Shown here one piece after another: positions 61,864 through 64,000 of a stretch of DNA of 64,000 nt. Every line of letters begins with the position of its first letter. Within the stretch, counting starts at the first letter, position 1. Location: NCBI RefSeq assembly GCF_017315755.1, contig NZ_JAFLRJ010000157.1, forward strand, positions 461 to 64,460. Direction: 5' to 3'. The notes beneath the pieces are model-generated. The model worked only from the letters and a program-made list of their open reading frames with translations, searched no databases and was not told the origin of the DNA. The DNA is from Streptomyces beijiangensis. Its GTDB lineage: Bacteria > Actinomycetota > Actinomycetes > Streptomycetales > Streptomycetaceae. Position numbers and translations under genes: made by a program.

Positions 61864-62872
61864 GGGGCGCAGTCTTCTCGCGTACGGGAACGAGCGTCCG
61901 CCCCATGTCCGGCATCCTGCGCATCGTGTCCCCGCCGACGCCATAGTGATCCAGGAATGCCTGCCGCAGCGTCTGCGCGGACCTGAAACCGCAGCGGCGG
62001 GCTATCGCGGCCAGGGGCAGCCCGCTGGACCTGACCAGTACCGCCGCCGCTTCCGTACGGGCGGCCCGCACGGCCCGTGCCGGTGTGGTGCCGAGATGGG
62101 CGTTGAACAGGCGGGTCAGGTGACGGGCGCTCACTCCCGCGCGGGCCGCCAGCGCCCTGGGGGTCAGGTCCTCGGCCAGGTGGCCCGAGATGTATCCGGA
62201 GAGATCCCGTACGAGACGGTCCTCCGGCGGCGGGGCGGCCAGGAACATGCTGATCTGGGCCTGATCCGCGGACCGGTGGACAGGGGCGACGAGTTCGCGG
62301 GCGACGGTACGGGTCAGTGTCGGCCCGTGGTCGTCCTCGATCAGGGACAGCGTCAGATCGAGTGCGCTCGTCACCCCGGCCGAGGTGTAGATGTGGCCGT
62401 CCCTGATGTAGAGCGGACCCACGTCGACGGCGACCGCGGGATGCCGGGCGGCGAGCCGTTCGCCGTACCGCCAGTGGGTGGTGACCCTCCGGTGGTCGAG
62501 GAGTCCGGCGGCGGCGAGTAAGAAGGTGCCGGTGCAGACGGAGGCGACACGGCGGCTGCACGAGGCGAGCCGGCGTACCTGGGCGAGCAGTTGCTCGTCC
62601 GCCGCCGCGTTCTCGCTCCCCACGCCACCCACGACGATCAGCGTGTCCAGCCGCCCCGTCACCGCCTCGAGTCCCTGCGCGGCTCCCAGCACGATGCCGG
62701 CCGAACTGCGCGCGGCACGGCGGCCGACGGTGCCCAGCTCGACGGCATAGGGCGGGTCCGCGCCGTACCGGTTGGCGATGTCGAGAGCGCCGCTGGGGCA
62801 GGCGATGTCGAGGATCTGTACGTCGTCGTACGCCACGATGAGGATGCGCCGCTGATGACCCATGACCCCCAC
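61853..62872 (-). CDS. GlxA-family AraC-type transcriptional regulator
   Basis: A 339-aa regulator. The N-terminal DJ-1/PfpI-like ligand domain (~residues 8-185) contains ILIVAYDDVQILDIACPSGA, TLIVVGGVGSEN and VASVCTGTFLLAAAGLLDH. The C-terminal ~100 residues are an AraC DNA-binding domain with two helix-turn-helix units (LTPRALAARAGVSARHLTRL; LAAIARRCGFRSAQTLRQAF). It overlaps and probably co-transcribes with the exported DJ-1 gene. Confidence 0.9.
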   Translation of the reverse strand: MGVMGHQRRILIVAYDDVQILDIACPSGALDIANRYGADPPYAVELGTVGRRAARSSAGIVLGAAQGLEAVTGRLDTLIVVGGVGSENAAADEQLLAQVRRLASCSRRVASVCTGTFLLAAAGLLDHRRVTTHWRYGERLAARHPAVAVDVGPLYIRDGHIYTSAGVTSALDLTLSLIEDDHGPTLTRTVARELVAPVHRSADQAQISMFLAAPPPEDRLVRDLSGYISGHLAEDLTPRALAARAGVSARHLTRLFNAHLGTTPARAVRAARTEAAAVLVRSSGLPLAAIARRCGFRSAQTLRQAFLDHYGVGGDTMRRMPDMGRTLVPVREKTAPHDT

Positions 62873-62960
62873 CTCCAGCAGAGACCGGTACGTACTTCGC
62901 CGCCGCCCCCGGCGAGTGGGAGAAGGACGACTCGAAGCCGGGTGCGGCGGCGCGGACCGG

Positions 62961-63884
62961 TCAGCCGGCGCCGAGGACCTCGCGCTCCAGGTGCGCGGAG
63001 ACGACCCAGTTGGGAGCGTCCACGACCTCCGAGATCTTCAGGTCCGCCGCCACGCTCGCCAGCAGGTACGCATCCTCCGGGGCCAGCCCGGTGCGGGCGG
63101 TGATCTCCTCGATGAGCGCACGGACCGCGTCCCGGGACGCCTCCATCAGATCGGGGCCGATCCCGGTGGTGGCCAGCGCCGCACCGGTCCGTGCGCTGAC
63201 CGGGTGGGTCTCGATCACCGGGGTGCGGGGCGCGGCTCCCTTGGTCACGTCCACCCGCAGCCGCACCGTCGCCGAGGTCTCCACGCCGGTGCCGCAGACC
63301 TCGCCGTCGCCCATCGCGGCGTGGGTGTCGCCCGCGGAGAGCAGTGCGCCCCCGACGCCGACCGGGAGGATCAGCCGGGCGCCGGGCCCGATGTGCCTGA
63401 TGTCCATGTTGCCGCCCCAGCGGCGCGGCGGGATCACCGAGTGCGGGCCCGGCTCGGGCGGGGCGACGCCGATCGTGCCGATCATCGGGACGACGGGGAC
63501 ACGCAGTCCCGGCAGGAGGTCGGCGTACCCGCCGGTGATGCGCGAGATCCTCAGGTGCGGATCGGGGAACTCGTCGGCGAGGAGCCCGAATCCGGGGATG
63601 CAGGCGGTCCATCCCCACTCCCCCACCTCCACGTCGAGGATGTCGACGACCAGGGCGTCACCCGGCTCGGCCCCCTCCACATACAGCGGTCCTGTGACCG
63701 GGTTGAGCCGCCCGAAGTCCAGCTTGCCGAGGTCGGCGGCGGTGGACTCCGCGGTGAGCTGACCACCGCCCGCGTCGACGAGCTGGAGGGTCACCTCGTC
63801 GCCGGGGGCGAGGGTCGCTACGGGGGCGATGGCCCGGTCCCAGGTGTGGTGGACCTGGCCACTGTGGATGCTGAAGGAGGTCAT
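62961..63884 (-). CDS. Acetamidase/formamidase family protein
   Basis: A 307-aa FmdA/AmdA-family amidohydrolase. Family features: GDALVVDILDVEVGEWGWTA (~75), PPRRWGGNMDIRHIGPGARL (~150) and the metal/active-site loop LLSAGDTHAAMGDGEVCGTG (~180-200). It would release ammonia from formamide, acetamide or a related short amide. A membrane-protein-like fragment lies just upstream on the same strand, perhaps its transporter. AAGGAGG lies 2-8 nt upstream-sense of the ATG region (around 63890), supporting the start. Confidence 0.88.
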   Translation of the reverse strand: MTSFSIHSGQVHHTWDRAIAPVATLAPGDEVTLQLVDAGGGQLTAESTAADLGKLDFGRLNPVTGPLYVEGAEPGDALVVDILDVEVGEWGWTACIPGFGLLADEFPDPHLRISRITGGYADLLPGLRVPVVPMIGTIGVAPPEPGPHSVIPPRRWGGNMDIRHIGPGARLILPVGVGGALLSAGDTHAAMGDGEVCGTGVETSATVRLRVDVTKGAAPRTPVIETHPVSARTGAALATTGIGPDLMEASRDAVRALIEEITARTGLAPEDAYLLASVAADLKISEVVDAPNWVVSAHLEREVLGAG

Positions 63885-63890
63885 GAAACG

Positions 63891-64000
63891 TCAGTGTTCC
63901 AGGGCGTGTCGGCCCCTGCCGAGGGCGTCGTCCATGCGGTGCAGTTTGCGGGTGGCACGCCGACGCGTCCACAGCGCGACGCCGACACCGGCCGCGCCGA
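63891..64000 (-). CDS. C-terminal fragment of an unknown protein (5' part off window)
   Basis: The minus-strand frame ends GVGVALWTRRRATRKLHRMD followed by DALGRGRHALEH and a TGA at 63891-63893. A short hydrophobic run then a very basic tail looks like the C-terminus of a membrane protein. It lies 6 bp upstream of the acetamidase start, so the two are probably in one operon. Identity cannot be told from 36 residues. Confidence 0.45.
   Translation of the reverse strand, partial: GAAGVGVALWTRRRATRKLHRMDDALGRGRHALEH

Overview
The window comes from a high-GC actinomycete, almost certainly a Streptomyces. The evidence is strong third-position G/C bias, frequent GTG starts, several likely leaderless genes, a WhiJ/DUF397 regulatory trio, an NgcEFG-type sugar transporter and a gene order that, from memory, parallels the S. 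coelicolor SCO6031-to-SCO5998 region (hemE, DUF3000, response regulator, ribonuclease D, thiolase/FadB ... dxs, xylFGH, ROK regulator, ngcEFG ... aconitase, second murA-like gene). No rRNA, tRNA, CRISPR array, insertion sequence or prophage gene was seen.

Layout. (1) 1-7.2 kb, core: hemE (partial), DUF3000 protein, orphan LuxR-type response regulator, ribonuclease D, and a translationally coupled thiolase/FadB fatty-acid oxidation pair. (2) 7.2-18.3 kb, cell-surface polymer locus: a membrane-anchored EEP-family phosphoesterase, an Asp2-like hydrolase with Ig-like repeats, a giant GT2/TagF-type fusion, galU, an LCP ligase, and two paralogous propeller-like proteins of unknown role. (3) 18.3-23.8 kb: NYN-domain protein, GT39-type membrane glycosyltransferase, amino-acid permease, dxs. 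(4) 23.9-39.4 kb, carbohydrate region: xylFGH-type transporter with its ROK regulator, a BadF-family sugar kinase divergent from an RpiR regulator/SIS pair, ngcEFG, and a secreted GH92 mannosidase. (5) 39.5-44.3 kb: LysE exporter, WhiJ-like trio (ATPase, DUF5753 HTH, DUF397), small regulators and an aldo/keto reductase. (6) 44.4-52 kb: aconitase, ArsR-type regulator divergent from an MFS transporter, a 17-codon ORF, and two dienelactone-hydrolase-like genes. (7) 52-56 kb: an iron-box-controlled siderophore ABC operon with a fused permease. (8) 56-64 kb: DHFR-like reductase, an HTH-MurA fusion, a decayed DUF2975/HTH pair, a P-loop kinase, hydrolase/HxlR pair, DJ-1/GlxA pair and an acetamidase.

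How the parts connect. Region 2 holds sugar-nucleotide supply (GalU), polymer assembly (GT2/TagF), a wall ligase (LCP) and accessory proteins, which fits a wall glycopolymer. Region 4 looks like import and breakdown of xylose-type sugars, amino sugars and mannose-rich glycans. Palindromes over promoters suggest local autoregulation of several genes, notably the RpiR operon, aconitase, the MarR gene, the iron transporter and the HTH-MurA fusion. All functions are inferred from sequence motifs and family knowledge; no database search was run.
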